Assembly (NCBI RefSeq): GCF_000419765.1
Contig: NZ_ATTQ01000001.1
Location: forward strand, 310,115 to 374,114
Reading direction: 5' to 3'
From: Rhizobium mongolense USDA 1844
GTDB taxonomy: Bacteria > Pseudomonadota > Alphaproteobacteria > Rhizobiales > Rhizobiaceae
DNA: 64,000 bases
The translations under genes were made by a program, and so were the position numbers. Of the stretch, positions 7,061 to 16,455 are shown piece after piece. The notes under the pieces were generated by a model that worked only from the letters and a program-made list of their open reading frames with translations, was not told the DNA's origin and searched no databases. Within the stretch, counting starts at the first letter, position 1; each line of letters begins with the position of its first letter.

Positions 7061-8830
7061 TCACCCATCCTGACCGACTGGCATGGGTGCATCGATCGTG
7101 CAGACGACACCGGTGGGCGGATACTCAACTCGCACCTCACCATTGAGTTCCGCCGCCAGCGCCCGCTCGATCAAGCGCGAACCGAAGCCCTTGTGTTTCG
7201 GGGGAACAACCTTCGGTCCTCCGTTCTCGGCCCAGTGCAGGATTAGGCGGCGCTCGTCGCCTTCGCCTTCCATCGCCCAAACGATCGCGACGTGACCGTT
7301 GTCGGTGGAAAGCGCACCGTATTTGGCAGCGTTGGTGCACAATTCGTGCAGCGCCATCGCGAAGGCCAACGCGGCGCTCGGCGTAAGCTGCAGGTCCGGA
7401 CCTTCGATGTGGAAGCGGTTTTCGCCACCCGCATGTGGCTTGACGGTGTCGGCGATGATCTCCGCCAGGTTTGCACTCGCCCAGCTTTCGCGAGTCAAAA
7501 CGTGATGCGCCTTTGCCAGGTTGATCAGCCGCGACCCGAATGCATCGCGCGCCTCGTCCAACGTCGAGGCATGGCCGAGCGTCTGAGATGCGATGGACTG
7601 GACGATCGCCAGCGTGTTCTTGACGCGGTGGTTGAGTTCGCCCATCAGGGTTTTCCGGTGTTCGTCGGCGCGGCGGCGCTCGGTCATATCGCGCGCGATC
7701 TTGGACGCGCCGATGACCTTGCTCCGCGCGTCCTTCAGCGGCGATATGGTCAGCGAAACCCAGACCTGGCTGCCGTCCTTGCGTAGCCGGACCGTTTCGT
7801 AGTGTTCGATGTGCTCGCCCCGCCGAACACGATCGAGAATGTCGTCCTCCTCATCGTACCGGTCAGGCGGAATCAAGATCTTGATGGACTTGCCGACGAT
7901 CTCCTCAGGTGTGTAGACAAATAATCGTTCAGCGCCCTTGTTCCAGCTCCTGACAATGCCGTCGAGGTCCTTGCTGACGATCGCGTCTTCGGACGATTCG
8001 ACAATCGCGGCAAGGCGCTCGGCAAGCTCTTCGGCTCGCTTGCGCTCGGTGATGTCGACCAGCATGTTGACCGCGCCCGTGATCTCGCCGGAGGCGTCGC
8101 GCAACGGCGTCGGATAGACAAGCAAAGGCACGAGGACGCCATCCGGCCGCTCGACCACGGCCTCCGCCCCCCGTATCGGCTGCCCTTCCTTCAGGGCGAC
8201 GGCCATCGGGCACTCGTCGTGCCGTAGTGGCGTTCCATCCGGCCATTGCATACGCCATGATCCGCAGAATTCCTCCTTGCCAAGCTCCGGTTCGCGGCCC
8301 CAGATTTCGGCGGCGGCAGGGTTGTAGGAGGTGATCAGCCCCTCGGCGTCCGTCGTGTAGATCGCACCCGGCAACGCTTCGATCAGGTCCTTCAGACGTT
8401 GCTCGCTCTGGCGGACCGCGACCTCGCCTTTCCTTCGGTCGGTGATGTCCTGCATCGCCAGCAGGATCAGTTCTTCGCGGTCTCCTTCGCGGGCGAGCTT
8501 GCGGGCATTGAGCACGATGCAATGCCGGCCGATGCCCCGAAAGTCATGCTCGACCTCGAAGTCGACGACCGCCTGGTCTTTGGAGAGTACCTCATCCAGC
8601 AGCGCTCGCAGCCTGGGAATGTCCCACTGGCCGTTGCCAAGTTCATAGACAAGCCTGCCCACGGTTTCCTGTCGCCGCATCCGAAACTGCTTGTAGAAAG
8701 CGTGGTTGGCCGACTGGACCCTCAGGACGCTGTTCAGGATCAGCAAGGGCTGCCGAATCGTCTCGACGATGGCCTCGGAATAGATGCGCGCTTCCTGCGC
8801 CGCATCAGCGGCGCGCTTCCGCTCCGTGAT
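7061..8830 (-). pseudogene. PAS-PAS-HWE histidine kinase part of a split CheB/CheR hybrid
   Basis: This is the third section of a broken hybrid sensor. It has three or more PAS domains with linkers (ITERKRAADAAQEARIYSEA, DITDRRKGE, DITERKRAEE) followed by an HWE-type kinase: phosphoacceptor ELNHRVKNTLA, HELCTNAAKYGALS in the N-box, the W-E pair in LILHWAENGGP and GFGSRLIERAL. It is continuous with the CheR section except for one extra base at 8830-8831 that shifts the frame exactly at FSDITERKRA. The open frame extends upstream to 8935, but that part is out of register. No proper start codon or ribosome binding site precedes it, so it is probably not translated efficiently on its own. Confidence 0.8.
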
Positions 8831-10682
8831 TGTCGCTGAACGTGACGACGACGCCGGCGATGTGATTGTCCCGTGTGCGGTAAGGCAACATGCGCCGCAG
8901 ATACCAGCGGCTGTCATCGCTCTGCACCTCGGCATCGATGGTGATGAGTTTCTTCAAGACTGTCTCGGCGTCCGGCAACAGGTTCGCGTCGGAGAACTTC
9001 CGCGCGAAATGGGCGATTGGACGGCCTATATCCGACGACACGAAATCGAAGAGCTCCTTTGTCGCGGGCGCGAACCATTTGATCCGGAACTTGTCATCCA
9101 GGAAAAGGGTCGCGGTCTCCGAGCCCGCCAGCAGGTTGTTCAGATCGTTGGTGGCCGCTTCCAGTTCGCCGATCTTATGCTGGAGCTGGTTGTTGACGGT
9201 GTTCAGCTCCTCATTGAACGACTGCAATTCCTCCTTCGAGGTCTCCAGTTCCTCGTTGGTGGACTGCAGCTCCTCGTTCATCGAGGTGGCTTCCTCGTTC
9301 GAAGCTTTCAGCTCTTCGTTGGCCGTCTCAAGATGTTCGATGGTGTTGCGCAGTTCGGCGCGGGTCGTCGTCAGCTCTTCCTGAAGGGCACGTTCGCCGG
9401 AGGAACCCCCTCCGGCGTCCTCGCGCATGCTTGCCTTGACTTGTTTGGATGCCTTCGGGGCCGGAATGAAGCTCACGAGGAGGTTGCCGCCTGCCGACGA
9501 GGTGGGCAGCGGCATCACCGTGATGGCGACGGAACGGCTGGACTTGCCCTCCTGGACGCGGGCGGTGACGGTCACGTCCCTGTTGTCCTTCATCGCTTCG
9601 CGTATCGCCACCCGAAGCTTGAGTGCCAGCCCGTCGCGCGCCATGGTCAGCAAATCTCTGGTAGGCTCGCCGGAGGGCTGTTCGAGGTAGTCCCTGGTCG
9701 CGCCGTGGAAATAGAGAACGCGGCCCTTCAGGTCGACCAGCACCGACGCTGGTGCAAAGCGCTCAAGCAGCGCCCGGCGTGCCATTTCGGCCACCGGGGC
9801 GGTCGGTCCAGGCAGCAGGGATGGCGGCTTCTCCCCCGTGGTCGGCTCTGCGGACGCCCGTGGCCGTGGATAGTCGACAAGATCGTGGCGCGTAGGGCCA
9901 ACACGGCGGTAGATCCGCCATTTCTTCGACACCGTCTCGAACAGGTCATCGTGTCGCCCGACCGTTTCAGCATTGCCGAGAAACAAATGCCCGCCCTGCG
10001 TGAGCGAGAAATGGCAAAGGGCGATGATCCTCTGCTGAGCATCAGGCTCCAGATAGATCAGGACATTGCGGCACGAGACGAGGTCGAGCCGCGAGAACGG
10101 CGGGTCGCGCAAAAGGTTCTGCCGCGCGAACACCACCATGTCGCGGAGTTCTTTGGTGACCTGGTAGCTTCCGTCTAGCTTTTCGAAGTAGCGCCGGAGG
10201 CGTTCAGCTGAAAGACCAGTCATGGCCGCCGCCGGGTAGACGCCGTCTCGCGCCTTGCGCAGGTTCGCTTCCTGCGCATCGGTCGCGAACACTTTCAGGT
10301 CAAATCGCTTTCCCGCCGCCTCCGCTAGTTCAATTGCCAGCATCGCGATGGAACAGGCTTCCTCGCCTGTCGAGCAGGCTGGAACCCAGACCCGGATAGA
10401 AGCGCCGTTCTCGCGCTCGGCGATCAACGGCTTGATCACCTGCGCGGCGAGAACCTGCCAGGCTTCGGCATCGCGGAAGAACCCGGTGACATTGATCATC
10501 AGGTCTGCGACCAGCGTCTGGACTTCCTCGGGATTGGTACGCAACTCGTCTATGTATTCGCCCAGCGTCTCGATGTTCCTGAGTCCTTGACGGCGGTAAA
10601 TCCGGCGGTGCTGCGTGCTCCGCTTGTAACTGCCGAAATCGTGCCCGGCGCGGGTGCGCAGAAACTCCAGAACCTGCTCCAC
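8805..10682 (-). CDS. CheR methyltransferase-PAS section of the split hybrid
   Basis: A CheR-type methyltransferase covers the first 270 residues (TRAGHDFGSYKRS, the SAM motif VWVPACSTGEEACSIAMLA, VFATDAQ, and NVLIYL). A coiled coil of ELQSTNEELETSKEELQS type, typical of CheB-CheR-PAS hybrids, lies around 420-500, followed by a PAS domain (FLDDKFRIKWF). The frame ends after VVVTFSD because of the extra base at 8830-8831. The apparent GTG start at 10682 is inside the ancestral protein: reading upstream in the same frame gives ADLPPSINGEAT and then the TAA that closes the CheB part. Such hybrids sense signals and feed a phosphorelay; this piece would lack the kinase. Confidence 0.75.
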   Translation of the reverse strand: MEQVLEFLRTRAGHDFGSYKRSTQHRRIYRRQGLRNIETLGEYIDELRTNPEEVQTLVADLMINVTGFFRDAEAWQVLAAQVIKPLIAERENGASIRVWVPACSTGEEACSIAMLAIELAEAAGKRFDLKVFATDAQEANLRKARDGVYPAAAMTGLSAERLRRYFEKLDGSYQVTKELRDMVVFARQNLLRDPPFSRLDLVSCRNVLIYLEPDAQQRIIALCHFSLTQGGHLFLGNAETVGRHDDLFETVSKKWRIYRRVGPTRHDLVDYPRPRASAEPTTGEKPPSLLPGPTAPVAEMARRALLERFAPASVLVDLKGRVLYFHGATRDYLEQPSGEPTRDLLTMARDGLALKLRVAIREAMKDNRDVTVTARVQEGKSSRSVAITVMPLPTSSAGGNLLVSFIPAPKASKQVKASMREDAGGGSSGERALQEELTTTRAELRNTIEHLETANEELKASNEEATSMNEELQSTNEELETSKEELQSFNEELNTVNNQLQHKIGELEAATNDLNNLLAGSETATLFLDDKFRIKWFAPATKELFDFVSSDIGRPIAHFARKFSDANLLPDAETVLKKLITIDAEVQSDDSRWYLRRMLPYRTRDNHIAGVVVTFSDNHGAEARR

Positions 10683-10718
10683 CGTTGCTTCGCCGTTTAT
10701 TGACGGGGGAAGATCGGC

Positions 10719-11456
10719 TTAGGCCGGAGCGGCGACGTAACCGTGGCGGACGTAACGGAGGACCACCTCGGGCATCATCTCCGGAGCAAGGACATGATCT
10801 GCCATGTCCGCTGCAATAGCGCTTCTCGGCATGCCGTCGAATTTGGCTGTTTCGGGAGCCTGAACAAGGCTCATTCCGCCTTCGGCCCTGATCTCCCGCA
10901 GGCCCTGCGAGCCGTTGTTTCCTGTGCCGGATAGTACGATGGCGATCGCGCGCTCGCGCTTCGACGACGCAATCGAGGCAAAAAGCACATCGACCGGATG
11001 ACGCGGCCCACGGGACGTGGATGGTCTCGACACACGCAACTTGCCTTCCTGCACCCTCAGCTCGGTGTCGGGAGCGATGACGTAGACATGATCCCGCTCT
11101 ACCGGCATCCCCTCCCTGACCTGGGCGACCGGCATTGCCGTGCGGGCGCTCAGAATGTGCGCCATCTCACTCTCGTGTTTGGGATCGAGGTGCAGCACGA
11201 CCACGAAAGCGCAGCCGCTGTCAGGGGGCATGGCGTCAAAGAAACTGCCCAAGGCCTCAATGCCGCCCGCCGAAGCACCAATGCCGACGATCGGCATTGC
11301 CGACTGTGGCATGGCGTCATTCGTTGGGAGCGAGGTGTGTTCGTTGACGCTCTGCTTCGGCGTGCCAACTTCCGAATCCACGGCTTTTTTCTTGGTTCGG
11401 ACGGATTCCCGTTTGGAACGACCATGGATGGCATTGCCAGATGTTTCGTCGGCCAT
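10719..11456 (-). CDS. CheB methylesterase section of the split hybrid
   Basis: This is a CheB-like methylesterase domain preceded by about 50 polar residues. The nucleophile is in GIGASAGGIEAL and the histidine in FVVVLHLDPKHES. The catalytic aspartate normally found in the LSGTGxDG loop is replaced, since this protein reads LSGTGNNGSQG. The stop TAA at 10719-10721 is in the same frame as the CheR section, and the codons on both sides read as one uninterrupted protein (VAAPA, stop, ADLPPS). A single GAA-to-TAA type change would explain it. No receiver domain is present, as usual for these hybrids. Confidence 0.8.
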   Translation of the reverse strand: MADETSGNAIHGRSKRESVRTKKKAVDSEVGTPKQSVNEHTSLPTNDAMPQSAMPIVGIGASAGGIEALGSFFDAMPPDSGCAFVVVLHLDPKHESEMAHILSARTAMPVAQVREGMPVERDHVYVIAPDTELRVQEGKLRVSRPSTSRGPRHPVDVLFASIASSKRERAIAIVLSGTGNNGSQGLREIRAEGGMSLVQAPETAKFDGMPRSAIAADMADHVLAPEMMPEVVLRYVRHGYVAAPA

Positions 11457-11599
11457 TACATCGCCTACTCACTATCTGCCGGGTGACACGGCAGACGCGA
11501 TATGTTTGCACACCGCAAATCGCTTCACAATTATATTTGGCCATCGGCCGTCGCTAACCAACGATCAGCCCAGCGATGCGACCGAGGGGGCAGCCGCAA

Positions 11600-11804
11600 C
11601 TCGATCTCAACCTGTAGTCAGACGGGCCGTGCGCGACCGATGGCCGTCAATCCGCATCATCGTCACTTCCGATCTAGGTTCGTGGAGATCACTGATCTCC
11701 CGGATGGCACTATTTTCTTCTCGAAACCCTACCGACACGATGATCTGATCCGTTCGATGCACGAGCTTGTGACAGAGGGAGCTTCTTTCAACCTCGGCAA
11801 ATAA
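11600..11804 (+). pseudogene. C-terminal relic of a receiver domain
   Basis: Two frames together spell the end of a rhizobial response regulator: RDRWPSIRIIVTSD in one, then EITDLPDGTIFFSKPYRHDD and LIRSMHELV in another, with the shift near 11685. The phosphorylation site region upstream is absent. It is convergent with nothing and lies just before the RHH regulator promoter. Confidence 0.55.
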
Positions 11805-11895
11805 TGGCCACTGCTGTTCCCGCAAGCTGATCGCGGTATCGACCTGCGTAAAACGGTGCAACGGCGCAACTACGGCTCTTGAATTACCGGATTTC

Positions 11896-11917
11896 ACCAT
11901 CCATATACCATCCACAT
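11896..11917 (+). promoter_or_regulatory. Tandem 11-bp repeat, candidate RHH operator
   Basis: ACCATCCATAT (11896-11906) is directly followed by ACCATCCACAT (11907-11917), differing at one base. The 11-base period puts both copies on the same helix face. It sits 16 bases before the start of a ribbon-helix-helix regulator, a family that typically binds tandem short repeats in its own promoter. Autoregulation is inferred. Confidence 0.5.
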
Positions 11918-11932
11918 AGATGGAGAATGATC

Positions 11933-12352
11933 ATGGCGGACAATATACGCAGGCTTCCCGACAAGGGGTCTGAATCGGAAAAGGTCACAATTAACCTTGG
12001 CTATGTCGATCTCGGTCGCATCGACCTCCTCGTTCAGGAAGGATTCTACTCAAATCGCTCCGATTTCATTCGCACGGCGGTCCGGAACCAGCTTGGCATT
12101 GAGGGCGAGGCAGTAAAGCAATCTATTGTCCGTCACACCCTCGAACTTGGGCTGCGCAACTACAGCAGAGCCGACTTGGAGTCCGTAAAGGCGGCCGGAG
12201 AAAGGTTGCACATCAAAGTGGTGGGCCTCGCCCGTATCGCCCCGGACGTAACGCCCGACCTCGCCCTTGCGACAATCGAATCCATCACCGTGCTCGGCGC
12301 GCTTCAGGCCAGCGCGGAACTGAAATCCGCGCTCGCAGATCGCATCCGATAA
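11933..12352 (+). CDS. CopG/ribbon-helix-helix transcriptional regulator
   Basis: This protein of about 139 residues has an N-terminal ribbon-helix-helix: the strand KVTINLGYVDLGRIDLLVQE is followed by GFYSNRSDFIRTAVRNQL. The C-terminal half (from VKQSIVRHTLELGLRNYS) resembles the extension of rhizobial CopG-family regulators and may sense a ligand. The ATG at 11933 is chosen because GGAG at 11922-11925 is seven bases away; the ATG at 11927 is too close. The esterase gene follows after 31 bases, so the two probably form an operon in which this protein represses a hydrolase. Confidence 0.8.
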   Translation: MADNIRRLPDKGSESEKVTINLGYVDLGRIDLLVQEGFYSNRSDFIRTAVRNQLGIEGEAVKQSIVRHTLELGLRNYSRADLESVKAAGERLHIKVVGLARIAPDVTPDLALATIESITVLGALQASAELKSALADRIR

Positions 12353-12383
12353 GGTGATCGCGCCGTCAACAAGGACACTACCC

Positions 12384-13646
12384 ATGAACGATGAATTTGC
12401 TGCGGCCATGCGCCGGGCAACGCTCTTCACGCGTGCCTCGAACCCTTCGGAAGCCACCCGAGTGATCCTGGATACCCTTGCCGGGCGAACCGTCTCAGGC
12501 GAACATGGACCGGCGGTTTCCGACATCACGCCCCCGCCCGCGAAATCGCGCCCGAAGCCATTTCCGGTAGATCCTCACGCCCAGCTCATAGAGCCTGCGG
12601 CAAAACCGGAAACCGCTCTCGCCGAGACGGATACTTTCCAACGATCGCCGCGGGTGCGACGGCCGCTGGGAGACACGCTCAGGATCCTCAGTGAAGGACG
12701 CTCGGTGGCCGGGAAGCTCCCATCTTTTTCAGACGGCGGCCTTCCCGGAATGACACGACGCTCCCTTAAGCCTGTAATCCCGGATGGTGCAAAATATCTG
12801 GCACGCTCGTTCACGTGTGCGGCGGGCACGCGAAGCTACAAGCTCTACGTTCCGGCCTCTGCGCCAGCCATGCCGCGAGGCCTCGTCGTTATGCTGCATG
12901 GTTGCAAGCAGGATCCAGACGACTTCGCGATTGGAACCGGCATGAACGCTACCGCCGAAGCACGCGGCCTGATGGTGGCCTATCCCGGCCAGACGGGTGC
13001 GGACAACGCATCATCTTGCTGGAACTGGTTCCGGCCCTCAGATCAGAGACGCGGCGCTGGCGAGCCTGCGATCATCGCCGGCATCACGGAAGAGATCATT
13101 CAGGACTTCGAACTCGATCGCAGCCAGATCTTCATCGCGGGCCTGTCTGCCGGCGGAGCGATGGCGGCGGTGATGGCCGAGGCCTATCCTGATCTCTATG
13201 CAGCGGTGGGGATCCATTCCGGACTGGCCTGCGGATCGGCCACCGACGTCGTTTCGGCATTCACCGCTATGCGTGGGGACGGCGGTCTCGCCTCTCGCAC
13301 GAGAACACTGAAAGATTCAGTCCCGGCATGCCGCGTCCGCACAATCGTTTTTCACGGCGACGCTGACCGGACGGTCCATCCCTCCAATGCCGATCGGATC
13401 GTCGCGGCGGCAACCCCATCTGTGCCTGGTGGCGCAGCGAGCAAGCCCGGCCGTTGCGCCGGCGGCCTGACCTATGAAACAACCGTTCTTACGGACGAGA
13501 AAGGAAGGCCGGCATTGGAATACTGGCTGGTGAACGGCGCGGGGCATGCGTGGTCAGGCGGACATGCCGACGGGTCATACACAGATCCTCGAGGGCCGAA
13601 CGCCACAACAGAAATGATCCGCTTCTTCCTCGATCAATGTGAATGA
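12384..13646 (+). CDS. PHB depolymerase-family esterase
   Basis: A 420-residue alpha/beta hydrolase of the PHB depolymerase/feruloyl-esterase-like family (LpqC type). The oxyanion region is GLVVMLHGCKQDPDDFA, the nucleophile serine is in FIAGLSAGGAMAA, the aspartate in VFHGDADRTVHP and the histidine in NGAGHAWSGG. The first 130 residues are proline-rich and of low complexity without a signal peptide, so it is probably cytoplasmic or exported by another route. The family cleaves short polyhydroxyalkanoates or aryl esters; the substrate is not evident. It is preceded closely by the RHH regulator. Confidence 0.85.
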   Translation: MNDEFAAAMRRATLFTRASNPSEATRVILDTLAGRTVSGEHGPAVSDITPPPAKSRPKPFPVDPHAQLIEPAAKPETALAETDTFQRSPRVRRPLGDTLRILSEGRSVAGKLPSFSDGGLPGMTRRSLKPVIPDGAKYLARSFTCAAGTRSYKLYVPASAPAMPRGLVVMLHGCKQDPDDFAIGTGMNATAEARGLMVAYPGQTGADNASSCWNWFRPSDQRRGAGEPAIIAGITEEIIQDFELDRSQIFIAGLSAGGAMAAVMAEAYPDLYAAVGIHSGLACGSATDVVSAFTAMRGDGGLASRTRTLKDSVPACRVRTIVFHGDADRTVHPSNADRIVAAATPSVPGGAASKPGRCAGGLTYETTVLTDEKGRPALEYWLVNGAGHAWSGGHADGSYTDPRGPNATTEMIRFFLDQCE

Positions 13647-14237
13647 CGATCGATTGGCTGTCACGTGGCCAAGCCTTCCTCTGATGCTGACGCCAACCTC
13701 CTAGGATTCGCGCGGTCGCCGATATCCTTTGCGATCTGGGCCACACCATTGATGCCCGTAGCCCGCTTAAAGTAGCGAATGCAGTCCAGGAGCGTTAACT
13801 CCAGCCGACGCAGGCGTGGCTAGGTCCAGATTTTGGAAGATTCGTCGTCAGACACATTCGGTAGACTGCTGCCGGATAATCCAAAACGTTTGTCTTGTTG
13901 TCGAACCGGGATGCGGACGCTCCACCGGATTGCCAACGGAGGAATTCCTCAGCCTGTAGAATGTCGCGTATAGCCAATTCGCAATTGGCACGACTACGTT
14001 TCCATACCTTCCACCCAGGTCTGTAAGATGAATTGCCCTCCCTAAGCCGATCCCGCTCCCAGCTAATGCCTGATAACATCTCCAGAACTTTTCGCCGATC
14101 GACTCGGCCATTAGGATTGCTCGCCTTTCCGGAGGGCTTCGACTGACAGCTTTTGGGCCGTGAATAGCACCTCGAAGCGGATTTTGTGGTACTGAATGGC
14201 GCGGGATTTTCGATGACGTCATATTGCGGAGCATTTC
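13647..14237. other. Intergenic stretch without a recognised gene
   Basis: Several open frames exist, the longest on the minus strand (13848-14252 and 13795-14079). The second contains RANCELAIRDILQAEEFLRW, which looks protein-like, but I recognise no family and see no supporting ribosome binding site. These may be decayed coding relics. Confidence 0.4.
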
Positions 14238-15236
14238 ATGACCACGCTGCAACAGGTGGCTTTTCGCGCGGGATGTTCGCTTGCAACCGCGAGCCGGGTC
14301 TTAAACCGCAATGGTCCCGTCAGTGACGGAATGGTGCGCAAGGTACGCCGGGCAGCAGCCGAACTCGGCTATCGGCCGGCGGGACCTGCCGCTGGGAAAC
14401 CTGGGCGACGCCCGGTTGTCGGCGTCCTTATACCGAGCATAACGAACCCGGTTTTCGCCTCATCGCTTTCCAGCATTCAAAATCGCATGCTGGTCGCCGG
14501 TCACGGCGTTGTAATTGCCCAGTCCAATTATGATCCGGGGCGCGAGGCTGACGCCGTTGCATCACTCCTGAACGACCGTCCAACTGGCCTGATCCTTACC
14601 GTCTGCGATCCGCTGACGAGTGCCGCCCTTCTGCCGTCCCTACCGCCAACGGTTCTCCTCAACAACATGCCGACGCGGCGATTTCCCGCTGCGGTCACGG
14701 CCGACAACCGCGGCGCCGGACGCGAACTTACCGACTTTCTGATCGCTATGGGACACCGACGCATCCTGTTCGTATCGGGAAATTTCGTCGCCTCCGACAG
14801 AGCTAGATCCCGCTATGCCGGTCATGTCGACGCCATGCATGAAAGGGGCCTTACGCCGCTGGATGCAGTCGAGATCCCGTTTGTCAGCGGTTATGAGGAG
14901 CTTGATCTCCGCGAGGCGATGACCACGTTTTCACCGACAGCGATCATCGCCTCCAATGATCTTCTTGCCTTCGGCGTCATCGGCGCGCTCAGGCGCGAGG
15001 GCTACTCGGTGCCCCGGGACGTTTCCGTCGCCGGCTTCGACGGTATCGCGATCGGCCGGCTGATGGACCCGCCGCTGACGACGATCGAAATGCCCGATGC
15101 CAGCATGGGAGCGACGGCGGCCTCGCTGCTCCTCGATATCGCCGAGAACGCCGCCCCTGCCCGCCATCTCGATGTTGGCTATACGCTGCGCAAAGGCGGA
15201 ACGGTACGCGATCTCACTCAAGATCCGTCATGGTAA
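14238..15236 (+). CDS. LacI-family transcriptional regulator
   Basis: A 332-residue regulator. The N-terminal helix-turn-helix is TLQQVAFRAGCSLATASRVL with the hinge helix region around residues 45-60, followed by a periplasmic-binding-protein-like sensor domain (VVGVLIPSITNPVFASSLSS, FVSGNF, ASNDLLAFGVIGALR, VSVAGFDGI). It ends 47 bases from the end of the convergent ABC transporter operon and shares a terminator with it. By position it is the likely repressor of that operon, responding to the transported sugar or phosphodiester. Confidence 0.9.
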   Translation: MTTLQQVAFRAGCSLATASRVLNRNGPVSDGMVRKVRRAAAELGYRPAGPAAGKPGRRPVVGVLIPSITNPVFASSLSSIQNRMLVAGHGVVIAQSNYDPGREADAVASLLNDRPTGLILTVCDPLTSAALLPSLPPTVLLNNMPTRRFPAAVTADNRGAGRELTDFLIAMGHRRILFVSGNFVASDRARSRYAGHVDAMHERGLTPLDAVEIPFVSGYEELDLREAMTTFSPTAIIASNDLLAFGVIGALRREGYSVPRDVSVAGFDGIAIGRLMDPPLTTIEMPDASMGATAASLLLDIAENAAPARHLDVGYTLRKGGTVRDLTQDPSW

Positions 15237-15237
15237 A

Positions 15238-15262
15238 GCCGCCGCATGTGTGATGCGGCGGC
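15238..15262. terminator. Bidirectional terminator between lacI-type gene and ABC operon
   Basis: The arms GCCGCCGCAT (15238-15247) and ATGCGGCGGC (15253-15262) pair perfectly across a five-base loop. It lies between two convergent genes and starts two bases after the regulator's stop. Confidence 0.75.
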
Positions 15263-15282
15263 TTCGTGCTGAGGCGAACGGC

Positions 15283-16429
15283 TCAGCTGCGCGGCAGCAT
15301 GCCCTGAACGTCGTCGGCTGCGTCGTCGAGCGCTTCCTTCGGCTCGGCAGAGCCGTCGACGACGCGCGAAAGGTTGTCGACGATCGTCTGCGTGACCTTC
15401 ACGCCGTTGCTGCCCGGGAAGGCGTACCAAGGCACCATCACCGGCATCTGGCTCAAGCCGGCCTGCGAACTTGGCGAACTTCCAGGCGGCGTCCTGCTTT
15501 GCTTCATCCTGCGTCAGGATGACGACGGCGTTGCCGCCCGTCGGCAGGCGCCCGTTGACCGGATCGATCAGCGGGATCTTGGCCGTGCGTAGATCGAACT
15601 TGTTGCCGACATTCTTGATCGTGTTGCGCAACGCGCCGGTCGTCTGGAATTCAAAACCGACCTTGCCGGCGGCAAAGGCCTGTTCACCGGCAGCCTTGGT
15701 GAAGACCGGCATGCCGCCTTCAGTGACCATGCGGTGCAGGGTCTCGACGGCCTTCTGGCCTTCCGGGCCATTGAAGGCCACCTTGCTCTCATCCTCGTTC
15801 AGCATCTTGCCGCCGGCGCCAAAAAGCAGAGCCGAAAACATCCAGTCGTCGCCCTGCCAGCGGAAATCGATGCCGTCAACGCCGTTGCCGAGCGCCTTGA
15901 TCTTGCCACCAAGCGCAATGACTTCGCCCCAGGTCTTCGGCGGATTGTCCGGATCGCCGCCGGCTGCCTTCACGAGATCGGCATTGTAGTACATGATCGG
16001 GTTGGAGGTCGCAAAGGCGAGACCGACCTGCTTGCCGTTGACTTGCGCAAGCTTGAGGATCGTGTCGGAGAAACCCTGCTCGGCCATGTTCCCGTCCTTT
16101 TGGACGAGCGGGCTCAGATCAAGACCGACGTTACGCTCATTTAGCATGCGCAGGCGATTGAGGCCGACGAATGTGACGTCCGGCAATTCGCTGGTGCCGA
16201 CCTGGCGAAGGATCGTTTGGATACCTTCTTCGTAAGTTGCAGACGGGCTTGCGAACTGGATCTTGATATCCGGATTTTCTTCCATGAACTTCTTCGAGAT
16301 CGTATCCATTACGTCCTTGAAGAAGCCGGGCATGGGGTAGTGAACCGTAAGCGCTGTTTCGGCACGAGCCGGAAGCGAAATTGCCATCGATACAGCCGCG
16401 GCGGCGAGAAGCTTGGTGATATGTTTCAT
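15283..16429 (-). pseudogene. Broken ABC substrate-binding protein (family 1, UgpB-like)
   Basis: A good signal peptide (MKHITKLLAAAAVSMAISLP, cut after ARA) and a family 1 solute-binding fold run to about residue 320 (YYNADLVKAAGG, TWGEVIALGGKIKALGNG, AFAAGKVGFEFQTTGAL, AAWKFAKFA). The proper C-terminus, MPVMVPWYAFPGSNG through the stop at 15283, lies in another frame. About 30-40 residues normally present between FAKFA and the VPWYAFPG region are missing. A roughly 100-base deletion near 15455-15466, not a multiple of three, explains both. In the shifted frame translation continues to 15218 and overlaps the regulator end. Without a working binding protein the transporter should not import. 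Confidence 0.7.
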
Positions 16430-16455
16430 CGCTCGTTCTCCTTTGTTAGAACCGG

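Noticed and set aside
8784..10178. Open plus-strand frame of 464 codons antisense to the CheR section
   Set aside because: It mirrors the real gene; composition is histidine/arginine/glycine rich with no domain, a typical shadow in GC-rich DNA.
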